DNA of 40,537 nt from Flavobacteriaceae bacterium PRS1 (GCA_003709165.1 RDRZ01000020.1:1-40537); one strand, 5' to 3'; numbered from the stretch's first letter, positions 7,778 to 16,872 are shown. Notes: generated by a model from the letters alone, not told the origin. Program-made: numbers and translations.

Positions 7778-9676
7778 TTATTTTATCATCTCATAACTAC
7801 GTTTAATAAAGTTTGTCAATTCTTCACCTTTTAACAAACCTTGCGAAAGTCTCGCTAAATCTAAACTTTGGTTTATAAGCCGTTCCTGTTTCTTTTTGGT
7901 CTTTGTGCCTAGAATTTGACCAACTAATTCATGATTTGTGTTTACCACGAGGTTGTACATTTCGGGCATATTATTCATGCCAAACATACTGCCTCCACCA
8001 GTTTGTTGCATTTCTTTCATACGGCGCATAAATTCTGGTTGCGTAATTATAAACGGAGCAGCGTTGCTATCCATAGGCTCTAATTGTACCATAAATTTTT
8101 CTGAAGAAATTACTTCTTTTAACAAGTCGTCTAACTTGTTTTTTTCTTCATCACTTAATTTAGAAATTTTAGTATCTTCTTTTTTGATGAGGTTGTCAAT
8201 ATGATCTGCATCTACTCTAACAAAAGATATATTTTCTTTAGAAGTTTCTAGCTTCTGAATTAAATGTGATATAATCGGAGAATCCAACAACAATACTTCG
8301 TAACCTTTGGCTTTTGCAGCTTCAATATATGAGTGTTGTTCATCTTTATTAGAAGCGTAAAGAATCACTAACTTATCATCTTTATCGGTTTGATTTGCTT
8401 TTATCTTGTTGTATAATTCGTCGTAGGTATAATATTTACCATCTACTGTTGGATACAATGCAAAAGCATCAGCTTTTTCAAAGAATTTTTCTTCTGAAAG
8501 CATTCCATATTCAATTACAATTTTAATATCGTCCCATTTCTTTTCGAAATCTTCACGATTGTCATTAAATAGCGATTTTAATTTATCGGCAACTTTACGA
8601 GTAATATAAGAAGCAATCTTTTTCACGGCACCATCTGCTTGTAAATAGGAACGAGAAATGTTTAACGGAATATCAGGAGAATCTATAACACCACGAAGCA
8701 TTGTTAAAAATTCGGGAACAATGTTTTCTACATTATCGGTTACAAACACCTGATTTTGGTACAGTTGAATTTTATCTTTCTGAATATTCAAATCGTTCGT
8801 AATCTTCGGGAAATACAGAATTCCTGTCAGGTTAAACGGATAATCCACATTAAGATGGATATGAAACAAGGGCTCTTCAAATTGCATTGGATACAGTTCA
8901 CGATAAAAACTTTTATAATCCTCGTCTTTTAAATCGGCAGGTTGTTTTGTCCACGCTGGATTTGGATTGTTGATAATGTTATCTATGGTTTTCTTTTCTG
9001 GTTTTGCATCTTTGTCAGCATCATCAGGAAGAGGAATTGTTGCTTCTTTGGTTCCAAATTTAATTGGAATAGGCATAAATTTGTTATACTTGTTAAGTAA
9101 CTCGTTGATACGAGATTCTTCAAGAAACTCTGTGGAGTCTTCAGCAATATGAAGAATAATCTCGGTGCCTCTGTCTTTTTTCTTTCCTTTTACCAAAGTG
9201 TATTCTGTAGAGCCGTCACAAGTCCAATGTGCAGCATCTTCGTTTTCTTTAAATGATTTAGTAAGAATTTCTACTTTTTCAGCCACCATAAAAGCGGAAT
9301 AAAAACCAAGACCAAAATGTCCGATAATTCCAGTTTCTTCGGCTTTTCCAGCCTTGTCTTTGTATTGATCTAAAAATTCTTCAGCACCCGAAAAAGCGAT
9401 TTCATTAATATATTTTTTCACTTCTTCGGCAGTCATTCCTAACCCTTGGTCAATAATGTGAAGTCTTTTCTTCTTTTTATCAATTTTAACTTCAATTTGC
9501 GGATTACCATATTCAACTTTAGCATCACTAACGTTTGCAATATGTTTCAATTTTAAAGTCGCATCTGTCGCATTACTTATTAGCTCACGTAAAAAGATTT
9601 CGTGATCGCTGTACAAGAATTTTTTAATTAAAGGGAAAATGTTTTCTACTGCAACATTAATATTTCCTTTTGCCAT
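7778..9676 (-). CDS. htpG: Molecular chaperone HtpG (bacterial Hsp90)
   Basis: An ATP-dependent cytosolic chaperone of 632 residues, normal for HtpG. The GHKL ATPase domain shows LYSDHEIFLRELISNATDA (the Glu/Asn nucleotide pocket), IIDQGLGMT (Asp-x-Gly-x-Gly) and GHFGLGFYSAFMV (lid/glycine box). The middle domain carries LNISRSYLQ with the catalytic arginine (IPLNISRS). The C-terminal dimerisation part is complete. It is a single gene with its own terminator. Upstream (9779-9795) there is a -24/-12 type promoter candidate rather than an obvious TAnnTTTG box, which would fit stress-controlled expression. The start is the ATG at 9676 (MAKGNINVAVENIFPL). Confidence 0.97.
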   Translation of the reverse strand: MAKGNINVAVENIFPLIKKFLYSDHEIFLRELISNATDATLKLKHIANVSDAKVEYGNPQIEVKIDKKKKRLHIIDQGLGMTAEEVKKYINEIAFSGAEEFLDQYKDKAGKAEETGIIGHFGLGFYSAFMVAEKVEILTKSFKENEDAAHWTCDGSTEYTLVKGKKKDRGTEIILHIAEDSTEFLEESRINELLNKYNKFMPIPIKFGTKEATIPLPDDADKDAKPEKKTIDNIINNPNPAWTKQPADLKDEDYKSFYRELYPMQFEEPLFHIHLNVDYPFNLTGILYFPKITNDLNIQKDKIQLYQNQVFVTDNVENIVPEFLTMLRGVIDSPDIPLNISRSYLQADGAVKKIASYITRKVADKLKSLFNDNREDFEKKWDDIKIVIEYGMLSEEKFFEKADAFALYPTVDGKYYTYDELYNKIKANQTDKDDKLVILYASNKDEQHSYIEAAKAKGYEVLLLDSPIISHLIQKLETSKENISFVRVDADHIDNLIKKEDTKISKLSDEEKNKLDDLLKEVISSEKFMVQLEPMDSNAAPFIITQPEFMRRMKEMQQTGGGSMFGMNNMPEMYNLVVNTNHELVGQILGTKTKKKQERLINQSLDLARLSQGLLKGEELTNFIKRSYEMIK

Positions 9677-9703
9677 AATATGTTTGTTTTATTTGTCATT
9701 TCC

Positions 9704-9741
9704 ACCTTTCGACTATCGCTCAAGATAAACTAGGAGGAAAT
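9704..9741. repeat. Imperfect hairpin in the htpG leader region
   Basis: TCATTTCC-ACCT at the left and AGG-AGGAAAT at the right pair across a loop of about 20 bases. The TCATTTCC...GGAAATCT format is that of the dispersed small palindromes elsewhere in the window. It would lie in the 5' untranslated region if transcription starts near 9768. Confidence 0.5.
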
Positions 9742-9778
9742 CTTATTAATTTTAGCTTTATTTTTCTTTTAAAGTATT

Positions 9779-9795
9779 GGCAACAAAAATGCCAA
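9779..9795 (-). promoter_or_regulatory. Candidate sigma-54 (RpoN) promoter for htpG
   Basis: On the minus strand the sequence reads TTGGCAT-TTTTG-TTGCC. The GG and GC dinucleotides have exactly the spacing of the -24/-12 consensus TGGCAC-N5-TTGC, with one mismatch in the distal box. Predicted transcription would begin near 9768, about 90 bases before the ATG. Upstream on the same strand lies ATGCCAGTTTGTCACATTT, which could hold an activator site. Assignment rests on motif and position alone. Confidence 0.55.
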
Positions 9796-9827
9796 TTCGT
9801 TAAATGTGACAAACTGGCATTACATAA

Positions 9828-9859
9828 AAAAAGCCATTCTTAAAGGAATGGTCTTTTTT
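9828..9859 (-). terminator. Terminator of the S9 peptidase gene
   Basis: The arms AGCCATTC and GAATGGTCT pair with one bulge and a 6-base loop, flanked by A runs on the left and T runs on the right. On the minus strand the stem ends in seven T. It is 38 bases past the stop of the S9 gene. Confidence 0.75.
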
Positions 9860-9896
9860 GAAGCCTTTTTCTGCATTTTTTATGCCTTTAATACGA

Positions 9897-12353
9897 TTAA
9901 TCTTTAAAAGTTTTATTAGCTGAATTTAGCGAGGGAGTAGTATCTGGTTTGTTTTTCACATATTTTTCAAGCCACTGGTCCTGTTCCCATAGTAAATGTA
10001 AAACAGATTCTCTTGCTCTGTACCCATGACTTTCTTTTGGTAGCATAACCAATCGAACCGGAGCTCCAAGTCCTTTTAAAGCGTTAAAATAACGCTCGCT
10101 TTGTAAAGGATAGGTTCCGGAATTATTATCTGCTTCACCATGAATTAATAATAAAGGTGTTTTCATTTTGTCAGCATGCATAAAAGGAGACATATTATAA
10201 TATACTTCGGGAGCTTCCCAATAACTCCGTTCTTCACTTTGAAATCCAAAAGGTGTTAATGTTCTATTATATGCACCACTTCTTGCTATTCCGGCAGCAA
10301 ATAAATTTGAATGAGCTAATAAATTGGCGACCATAAATGCACCATAAGAATGCCCACCTACAGCTACTCTATTTCTATCTATATATCCTAATGCATCTAC
10401 GGCATCAATTGCTGCTTTGGCATTTGCCACAAGCTGGGTTCTAAAAGAATCATTTGGTTGTTCTTCGCCCTCACCAACAATAGGGAAAGATGCATTATTT
10501 AAAACCACGTAGCCTTTTGTTACCCAAAAAATTGGTGAACCATAGGAAGGATAAGTAAATTGATTTGAATTGGAAGTACTTTGCCCAGCAGTATTTTTAT
10601 CTTTATATTCTCTTGGATATGCCCACATTATCATTGGATATTTTTTGCCTTCTTTATAATTGGTAGGTAGATATAGGATTCCTGATAATTCTAATCCATC
10701 TTCGCGATTGTATTTAATGACCTCTTTATGGACATCTTGAATACTTTTAAAAGGATTCTCAAATTGGGTTAGAGGTACAAGTCCTTTTTTGTTCTTAATA
10801 TTTCTTACATAATAATTCGGATATTCGTTTTTAGATTCGATTCTGACTAATACTTCGCCTTTATTCATATCTAAAGCATAAGAAATGTCTTCAACTTTAT
10901 CGGTTAAATTTGATTGGTATAAACGTTTTGTTTCTTTGGTAGATAAATTTATTTCATCAATAAAAGGAAATTTCCCTTTTTTACTAAAGCCGTCTCCAAT
11001 TAAATATGCATTATTATCTACTAAATCTAAAGTGTTCACACCGAATTTATTTCGTTTTGTAACAAAGTTTCCGGGATCACTATAATGGTCTTGATAGTTT
11101 CTATCCCAAATAATATCTGGTTCAATATTTGTGTTTGAAGGGTTAAATACATAGGCTTTTGTGTTTCTGGTATTCCACCAATAATCATAAGCAATTGCTG
11201 TATTATTATTTCCCCAATCAATTCGGGAAAAACGACCAACTGTCTTAACTAAAGGTGTACCATTCCCTTTAAAAGGTACATCAAATTGAAAAATCTGATC
11301 TCTATAAGGTACTTCTTTAGCAGCATCGCCTTCATCTAAAGCTTCAGCCCAAACAATAGTAGCCGCTTTATCTCCTCTCCATGAAAGATTTCTTTTCCCT
11401 TTTCTAACAGACATAAATCCTTTTGGTAAGTCTTCAATTAAGGGTACTTGTAATACAGTACTTATTAAATCTGCGTTGGTGTTATAAATATTGGTTTTTG
11501 ATGGAAATCTTCTATAAGTAACTAAATAAGAAAATGGTTTTTCAATAGTAGAAACCATAATATAATTGCCATCTGGAGAAAATGAAATACTTCTATACAT
11601 ATCACTTTTCATCCATGATGTTTTATTCCCATTTAAATCTACTTTATATAATTCTGAAAGTGTCAATTGTTCAAAATTGTGTTCATCAGCTTTGTTTTTT
11701 AATAGATCTTGATAAGTCCTGTTTTGTGCTTTTTTACCAGCTTGGCTTACAGATATAGTTGGGCCTGTCGGAATCGCAGTTTTTGTATCAATAAGTGCTT
11801 GTCTATCTTTTGATATTGTTTTTATTAACAACGAATTATTGTCTTTAAACCAAGAGAATGGTCTTCCAGTATTTGCATTTAGATTGGCTTCGGTTAACTT
11901 TCTTGCAGATTTAAAACCAATATCTAAAACCCAAAGTTCTACACCATTATTAACTGTATTCGTAAATGCCATCATTTTTTGGTTTGGCGACCATAAAAAG
12001 TTTGCATAACGACCATTAGTCGGTAAACCACTTACTACAGTTTCGTTTCCGTTTCTGCCAATACGCACTTTTACATTTATATAGTAACTCTGTCTGCTAT
12101 TGATATTGGTTTTCGAATTTATTCTTAATCCCCCTAATCGCATTTCTATTTCAGAAAGTTCATCAATACTTTTAAATCTGCTTCTATAAAGGAAAACAAT
12201 GTTTTCGCCTTTACTGTCTATTCTAATAGAAGGAGCCAAAGGAGCTTCGGCCAATTCCAAAATTTCTTGAGATGGTTTTTGGTAAGTAACATTTTCTTGA
12301 GAATATGTTAATGTGCTCAAGAACAAAACAATTAAAAAGATACAGTTTTTCAT
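9897..12353 (-). CDS. Exported S9 family prolyl-oligopeptidase-like peptidase (glutamyl endopeptidase, CGEP-like)
   Basis: This 818-residue protein has a signal peptide (about residues 1-19, ending TYSQ), so it is periplasmic or secreted. The N-terminal 550 residues are a beta-propeller-like region. The C-terminal alpha/beta hydrolase domain has the catalytic triad Ser669 in GGHSYGAF, Asp742 in HGEADNNSG and His776 in KESHGYRARES. The YPMIMWAYPREYKDK segment and overall length are like the S9D glutamyl endopeptidases of chloroplasts and bacteria. It probably cleaves peptides after Glu outside the cytoplasm; specificity is inferred by family. Monocistronic, with its own terminator. Confidence 0.9.
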   Translation of the reverse strand: MKNCIFLIVLFLSTLTYSQENVTYQKPSQEILELAEAPLAPSIRIDSKGENIVFLYRSRFKSIDELSEIEMRLGGLRINSKTNINSRQSYYINVKVRIGRNGNETVVSGLPTNGRYANFLWSPNQKMMAFTNTVNNGVELWVLDIGFKSARKLTEANLNANTGRPFSWFKDNNSLLIKTISKDRQALIDTKTAIPTGPTISVSQAGKKAQNRTYQDLLKNKADEHNFEQLTLSELYKVDLNGNKTSWMKSDMYRSISFSPDGNYIMVSTIEKPFSYLVTYRRFPSKTNIYNTNADLISTVLQVPLIEDLPKGFMSVRKGKRNLSWRGDKAATIVWAEALDEGDAAKEVPYRDQIFQFDVPFKGNGTPLVKTVGRFSRIDWGNNNTAIAYDYWWNTRNTKAYVFNPSNTNIEPDIIWDRNYQDHYSDPGNFVTKRNKFGVNTLDLVDNNAYLIGDGFSKKGKFPFIDEINLSTKETKRLYQSNLTDKVEDISYALDMNKGEVLVRIESKNEYPNYYVRNIKNKKGLVPLTQFENPFKSIQDVHKEVIKYNREDGLELSGILYLPTNYKEGKKYPMIMWAYPREYKDKNTAGQSTSNSNQFTYPSYGSPIFWVTKGYVVLNNASFPIVGEGEEQPNDSFRTQLVANAKAAIDAVDALGYIDRNRVAVGGHSYGAFMVANLLAHSNLFAAGIARSGAYNRTLTPFGFQSEERSYWEAPEVYYNMSPFMHADKMKTPLLLIHGEADNNSGTYPLQSERYFNALKGLGAPVRLVMLPKESHGYRARESVLHLLWEQDQWLEKYVKNKPDTTPSLNSANKTFKD

Positions 12354-12515
12354 TTTTGGTTATGTTTAATTATAAGAGTTGTAAAGCTACTAAAATGATG
12401 GTATTAGTCTTATTAAAAGTAAGTTAAAAATGAAGATTCGTTAATCCATTAAGTATAATATATTTCCGAAGTGTTAAAAATGCTTATTTGGCAACCCTCT
12501 ATTTTATTAATTCAC

Positions 12516-12523
12516 TAAATTTG
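12516..12523 (+). promoter_or_regulatory. -7 promoter element of the FabH-like gene
   Basis: TAAATTTG is an exact match to the Bacteroidota TAnnTTTG box and lies 36 bases upstream of the ATG at 12560. No good TTTG -33 box is found at 19 bases. Its position inside the longer upstream open frame argues for the ATG start of the gene. Confidence 0.55.
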
Positions 12524-12559
12524 AGCTTTCAACATTTAAAAGAGAAGCAAAAAACTACT

Positions 12560-13564
12560 ATGTATAATTCTAGAATAATTGGTTTAGGTAAATATCTTCC
12601 GGAAAATGTGGTTACTAACAATGATTTATCGAAGTTAATGGATACAACCGACGAGTGGATACAAGAACGAACTGGAATACTGGAACGTCGATGGATTGAA
12701 AAAGGGAGTGAAGATACTTCTGCAATTATGGGAGCAAAGGCAGCAAGAATTGCTATAGAACGTGCCGGTTTAACCAAAGATGACATCGACTTTATTGTAT
12801 TTGCAACTTTAAGTCCCGATTATTATTTTCCTGGCTGTGGCGTGCAAATCCAAGAGATGCTTGAAATGGATACTATTGGAGCTTTAGATGTGCGCAATCA
12901 ATGTTCGGGTTTTGTATATGCTATTTCGGTGGCTGATCAATTTATTAAAACAGGAATGTATAAAAATGTTTTGGTTATTGGTGCCGAATACCATTCAAAC
13001 GGATTAGATAAAACGACACGAGGTAGAGGAGTAGCAATAATTTTTGGCGATGGCGCAGGTGCTTGTGTATTGACAAGAGAAGAGGATGACACTAAAGGCA
13101 TTTTATCGACACATTTGCATAGTGAAGGTAAAAATGCAGATAAACTCATAGTTTCTTCACCAAGTATTGCAAATTGGGTTCCTGAAATTATTGCCACTAA
13201 TGGAGAAGACATTTCTTATTATCCTTATATGGATGGCACTTTTGTTTTTAAAAATGCAGTAGTACGTTTTAGTGAAGTTATTATAGAAGGATTAACAAAG
13301 AATGATTTAACAAAAGAAGATATTGATTTATTTATTCCGCATCAAGCGAATTTGCGTATTTCTCAGTTTGTACAAAAAAGGTTTGGTTTGAGAGATGACC
13401 AAGTGTTTAATAATATTATGAAATACGGAAATACAACAGCTGCATCTATAATTATTGCACTTACAGAGGCTTGGGAACAAGGTAAAGTAAAAGATGGAGA
13501 TACTGTTGTGTTAGCAGCTTTTGGTAGCGGATTTACTTGGGGAAGTGTGATTATTAAGTGGTAG
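12560..13564 (+). CDS. 3-oxoacyl-ACP synthase III family protein (FabH-like)
   Basis: A 334-residue thiolase-fold condensing enzyme. The Cys-His-Asn triad is visible: Cys115 in DVRNQCSGFVY, His in LFIPHQANLRI and Asn in KYGNTTAAS. The N-terminal TTDEWIQERTGI is the FabH signature. FabH condenses acyl-CoA with malonyl-ACP to start fatty-acid synthesis. Flavobacteria often have more than one paralogue, and this one lies away from other fab genes, so its acyl substrate may differ from the housekeeping enzyme. The open frame extends upstream to a TTG at 12488, but MYNSRIIGLGKYLPENVVTN at 12560 is the natural start and a TAAATTTG box sits between the two. Confidence 0.88.
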   Translation: MYNSRIIGLGKYLPENVVTNNDLSKLMDTTDEWIQERTGILERRWIEKGSEDTSAIMGAKAARIAIERAGLTKDDIDFIVFATLSPDYYFPGCGVQIQEMLEMDTIGALDVRNQCSGFVYAISVADQFIKTGMYKNVLVIGAEYHSNGLDKTTRGRGVAIIFGDGAGACVLTREEDDTKGILSTHLHSEGKNADKLIVSSPSIANWVPEIIATNGEDISYYPYMDGTFVFKNAVVRFSEVIIEGLTKNDLTKEDIDLFIPHQANLRISQFVQKRFGLRDDQVFNNIMKYGNTTAASIIIALTEAWEQGKVKDGDTVVLAAFGSGFTWGSVIIKW

Positions 13565-13565
13565 A

Positions 13566-13585
13566 ATTCCTGCGAAGGCAGGAAT
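13566..13585. repeat. Dispersed palindrome ATTCCTGC-GAAG-GCAGGAAT
   Basis: A perfect 8-bp stem with a 4-base loop, starting two bases after the stop codon of the FabH-like gene. A degenerate copy lies at 21709-21728 between the E2 and exonuclease genes. Confidence 0.75.
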
Positions 13586-13648
13586 CTCTTAAAAAAGGAA
13601 CAGAATCAATGTCATTAAATCAACCAAAAATAAAGTACTCATAAAAAG

Positions 13649-13668
13649 ATTCCCTCGTTCGCGGGAAT
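13649..13668. repeat. Dispersed palindrome ATTCCC..GGGAAT
   Basis: ATTCCC-TCGTTCGC-GGGAAT, of the same format as 26854-26871 and 7752-7767. Confidence 0.6.
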
Positions 13669-13674
13669 ACATAA

Positions 13675-13705
13675 AAAAACCGAAACAAAAGATTGTTCCG
13701 GTTTT
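13675..13705 (+). terminator. Terminator of the FabH-like gene
   Basis: AAAACCGAAACAA and TTGTTCCGGTTTT pair over 12 of 13 positions, with one A-C mismatch and a 5-base loop, then run into TTTTC. It lies about 110 bases after the stop. Confidence 0.75.
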
Positions 13706-13822
13706 CTTGCTATTAACCAACATTAACACTTACTAATAATGCTCTATATATAAGATGTAGAAAATTGATTTTTATTTCATCAATTGTAAACTTTAACCAT
13801 TTTTAACATTTTTATTATAATT

Positions 13823-13853
13823 GAAAACCCAAAGTATGCACTTCGGGTTTTCT
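13823..13853 (-). terminator. Terminator of the outer-membrane receptor gene
   Basis: GAAAACCC (left) and GGGTTTTC (right) form a perfect 8-bp stem around AAAGTATGCACTTC. On the minus strand it is followed by AATTATAAT. It is about 65 bases after the receptor stop codon. Confidence 0.7.
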
Positions 13854-13918
13854 TATTAATAACCAAACATTAACACTAACCATCAACTATTATGCAGGTT
13901 ATTAATTGTTTATTTTTT

Positions 13919-16387
13919 TTAGAAGAGTCCACCACCATATTTTTCATCGTTATCTCTGCGTTTACGAGATTTAGCTTTGTATTTTCCACCACCAAAACGA
14001 TAAGACAAACTCCCTGATATGGTATGGCTTTCCCAGTTAAAAAATATCTCCTGCTTAAATGGACTGGTTCCATCTCCTGAAAAATGCATGGTATTAAATA
14101 TGTCACTAAAGTTTAAGCTAAATGACCCTTTTCCTTCAGCAAAACTTATACGTGCTCCAACATTTACAAAGAACATTGGATCAATATCAAATTGTATAGT
14201 CTGGTTAGCTCCTCTATAGAATGCGAAAGCGGTAAAACTTAAAGTCTTACTTACTTTAAAATTGTTAAACATTCTAAAGTTCCAAGCTACATTCTCTACT
14301 TCGACTACTTCTGTTACTATATCGTCAATAGTAGCAGTTTCAATTGGTACTGTCAAGGTTTCTGCAATACCTTTTTGAGTTTGAGAATAGATATCGAAAC
14401 TTCCGTTAATATTCCACCATTTTGTTGGTCTATAATTTGTAGAAAATTCAAAACCATAGGCTGAAGTATCATCAAAATTATCATGCGTTATAATAACTCT
14501 TCCAGAATTAACATCGCTTCTGTCTATAAATAAAGCTCGGTTAATCTCATCTGAAATTGCACGATAAAATACACCAGTTGTAATACTTCCCTTTTTTAGT
14601 TTTCTAGTATAATTTAATTCGAATGAATTTGTAAATTGAGGCTCAAGATATATATTTCCATAAGAAGAAATTAATGGTGTACTCCATTCTTTAATTGGGG
14701 TTACTTGCCCAATCCCAGGACGATCTACTCTTTTACTATAACTCAATTGATAATTGTTCTTTTCAGAAGGTGTATAAGTTAAGAAAGCCGATGGATACAA
14801 TTTTACATAGTCAGTATTAAATGCGATTGGATTGGTAACATTTGTTACAACATCTGTTTCTAGTGCCAAGGCATCTACAGTTACACTTTCTAGCCTTGCA
14901 CCAATTTGATAGGTCCATTTATCGAACTTCTTACTATAAGTTGCGTAAGCTGAATATATATCTCTGGTATAGTCAAAATCTGTATCAGGGGTTGGTGCTA
15001 AAACACCAAATTCATTTAAAGATTGACCTGTTGAAGAGTATAAAATCTTTGTGTTAAACAATCTTACTTCAGCACCTAACTCTAATTTAGTAGTTTCAGA
15101 AAGAGGATTTACATAATCTAAATTAATAGTTGTTCTCTCTCTATCTGTGTTGTTCATATCTTTATAATCATCAAGATCTCCTAGTAAATATACATATTCA
15201 ACAGGGTTTTCACCTTAGTAGATATTATAATCCACTTCTAATTCTAGATTATGTCCATCTTTTTCAAAATCTAATTTATAATCAAAATTGTATTGATGTG
15301 ATGAGTTTTCATTATCTGAAATGAATGTTTGACTTTGATTAAACGAGCTATCATTAAAAAAAGTAGCATCTGTTCCACCTTCAATAATACTGTGGGATAA
15401 ACTTTGATTAGAAAAGAATGAGATGGTGTTTTTGTCGTTTAGATAGAAATCAAGACCTATTTTAAATAAATGATTTTTTCGGTTATTTAAGAATATAAAA
15501 AGTTGTTCTGAATTATTATCAGGTCTAAATATCCTTCCATTAGTTTTATTTTTCGCAATATTATTGCTATAGCTACCATATAAATTGAACTTACCATTAC
15601 GATAATTCATATCTAAAGAACTATTGAATTTAGCTTTTTTTTCATAACTTAAGCCAGCAGTTGCACTACCATTAAAACCAATCATTGTATTTTTATGTAA
15701 TATAATATTGATAATTCCACTCATGCCTTCTGGATTATATTTAGCAGAAGGATTTGTAATTAATTCTATGGCTTTTATTGCTGTTGAAGGAATTTGTCTT
15801 AACAATTGTGCTGTAGGAATGTTAGATAATTTTCCGTCTACCATAACTCTAACATTTGAGTTACCACGTAAGCTAAGTTCACCAGTTTGAGCATCTATAC
15901 TTACTGAAGGGATACCAACCATTAATTCAGAAGCTGTACCTGTAGCTGCCAAATCTTTTCCAATAGTAATTACTTTTCTATCTACTTTTTGCGTTATTGT
16001 AGAAACTTCAGCTATAACAGTTACTTCTTCAAGACTTGAAGCTTCTTCTTCTAACATTATGTTTCCAAAGTCTACTTTACGATTTCCTTTACTTATAGTA
16101 ATTTCTTTAACTATAGCTTTGTAACCTATATATTGTATGGTTACTGTTATGTTTCCTTCTGGAATTTTTGTGATTTTGAAGGTTCCATCTTCTAATGTAA
16201 TACTTCCAGTTACAATTTCTCCTTCGGAGTTTTTTATAACTATGTTTACGTATGGTAAGGGTTCATTTAGAGCAGCATCATATACTTTTCCAGAGATGGA
16301 ACCGTCTACAAGTGTTTCTTTTTCGGTTGCTTGTATGTTTAAAATTGTAAATAGCGTTAACACACAAAGGGTAATTAGTCTTTTCAT
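13919..16387 (-). pseudogene. Outer-membrane beta-barrel receptor (TonB-dependent-like), interrupted by an in-frame TAA
   Basis: The first part (15215-16387, 390 residues) has a signal peptide (about 1-21), a CarboxypepD_reg-like domain (about 30-112, ISGKVYDAALNEPLPYVNI), a plug-like domain (about 125-230, SLRGNSNVRVMVDGK, SAKYNPEGMSGIINI) and the first barrel strands. It stops at TAA 15215-15217. The same frame continues directly (GENPVEYVYLLGDLDDY...) into a 412-residue second part (to 13919) that completes the barrel. The whole would be about 820 residues, the size of outer-membrane beta-barrel family proteins. Because both sides are in one frame, a single base change (for example from GAA or AAA) explains the stop; no frameshift is needed. 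It would act in ligand uptake or signalling at the outer membrane. Whether it is inactive, read through, or a sequence error cannot be settled here. Confidence 0.85.
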
Positions 16388-16463
16388 TCGTTTTTGATTG
16401 ATTGATTATTAGTTTTAAATGATTTTATTTCATTTATACCTAACAGACGATTAAATTTGGATG

Positions 16464-16502
16464 CTGTTACTTTTTTTAACAGTAGTTAACATTATTTTAA
16501 CA
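16464..16502. promoter_or_regulatory. Cluster of phased TTAACA boxes in a divergent promoter region
   Basis: TTAACA occurs at 16476-16481, 16486-16491 and 16497-16502, spaced 10 and 11 bases apart (one helical turn), with an inverted CTGTTA at 16464-16469. The cluster lies between the receptor gene (minus) and the CoA-binding protein gene (plus, ATG 16504), so a protein bound on one face of the helix could control either. The factor is unknown. Confidence 0.35.
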
Positions 16503-16503
16503 T

Positions 16504-16866
16504 ATGTATAAAATAACTTTAGTTTTGGGAGTTTCTTTAAATCCTGATAGATATTCTAATATGGCTGTGAAACGTTTAGTAAATAATGGATTAGAAGTTG
16601 TTGCTTATGGTTTAAAAGAAGGTGAAGTTTCAGAAATAAATATCAATACTGATTTAAAACATTATCAAAATATTGATACAGTTACAATATATCTCAATCC
16701 GAAAAGGCAAAAGGATTTTTATAATTATATAGTTTCATTGCATCCAAAGCGTGTTATTTTTAATCCGGGAACAGAAAATACACAACTTTATCAAATTTTA
16801 GAAAAAAATAACATAGCTTTTGAAGTAGCTTGTACCTTAACGCTGCTTGCTACAAATCAGTATTAA
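16504..16866 (+). CDS. CoA-binding domain protein (CoA_binding_2, YccU-like)
   Basis: A 120-residue cytoplasmic Rossmann-fold protein. The start KITLVLGVSLNPDRYSNMAVKRLVNNG is the CoA_binding_2 pattern, and PKRVIFNPGTEN with a late Cys (EVACTLTLL) is also typical of the family. Members bind CoA, and their role is poorly known. It is divergent from the receptor gene and convergent with the symporter gene. The ATG at 16504 is the only reasonable start, and it is tightly preceded by the TTAACA cluster. Confidence 0.85.
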   Translation: MYKITLVLGVSLNPDRYSNMAVKRLVNNGLEVVAYGLKEGEVSEININTDLKHYQNIDTVTIYLNPKRQKDFYNYIVSLHPKRVIFNPGTENTQLYQILEKNNIAFEVACTLTLLATNQY

Positions 16867-16872
16867 GAAAGT

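Larger units (their letters stand above)
13565..13918. other. 354-bp intergenic region with two small palindromes and two terminators
   Basis: No gene is seen. From left to right there is an ATTCCTGC..GCAGGAAT hairpin touching the FabH-like stop, an ATTCCC..GGGAAT hairpin, a terminator for the plus strand, an AT-rich stretch with TTTAACC and TTAACA words, and a terminator for the minus-strand receptor gene. Parts of both terminator tails are similar to each other. Confidence 0.7.

Noticed and set aside
11036..11239. Open frames on other strands or frames inside the large peptidase genes
   Set aside because: Low-complexity shadow frames of well-supported genes, without start signals or domain patterns.
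12488..12559. N-terminal extension of the FabH-like protein from a TTG
   Set aside because: A TAAATTTG promoter box lies inside it and the family N-terminus begins at ATG 12560.
13719..13890. CRISPR-like direct repeats
   Set aside because: Only two imperfect copies 146 bases apart, without regular spacers or cas genes.
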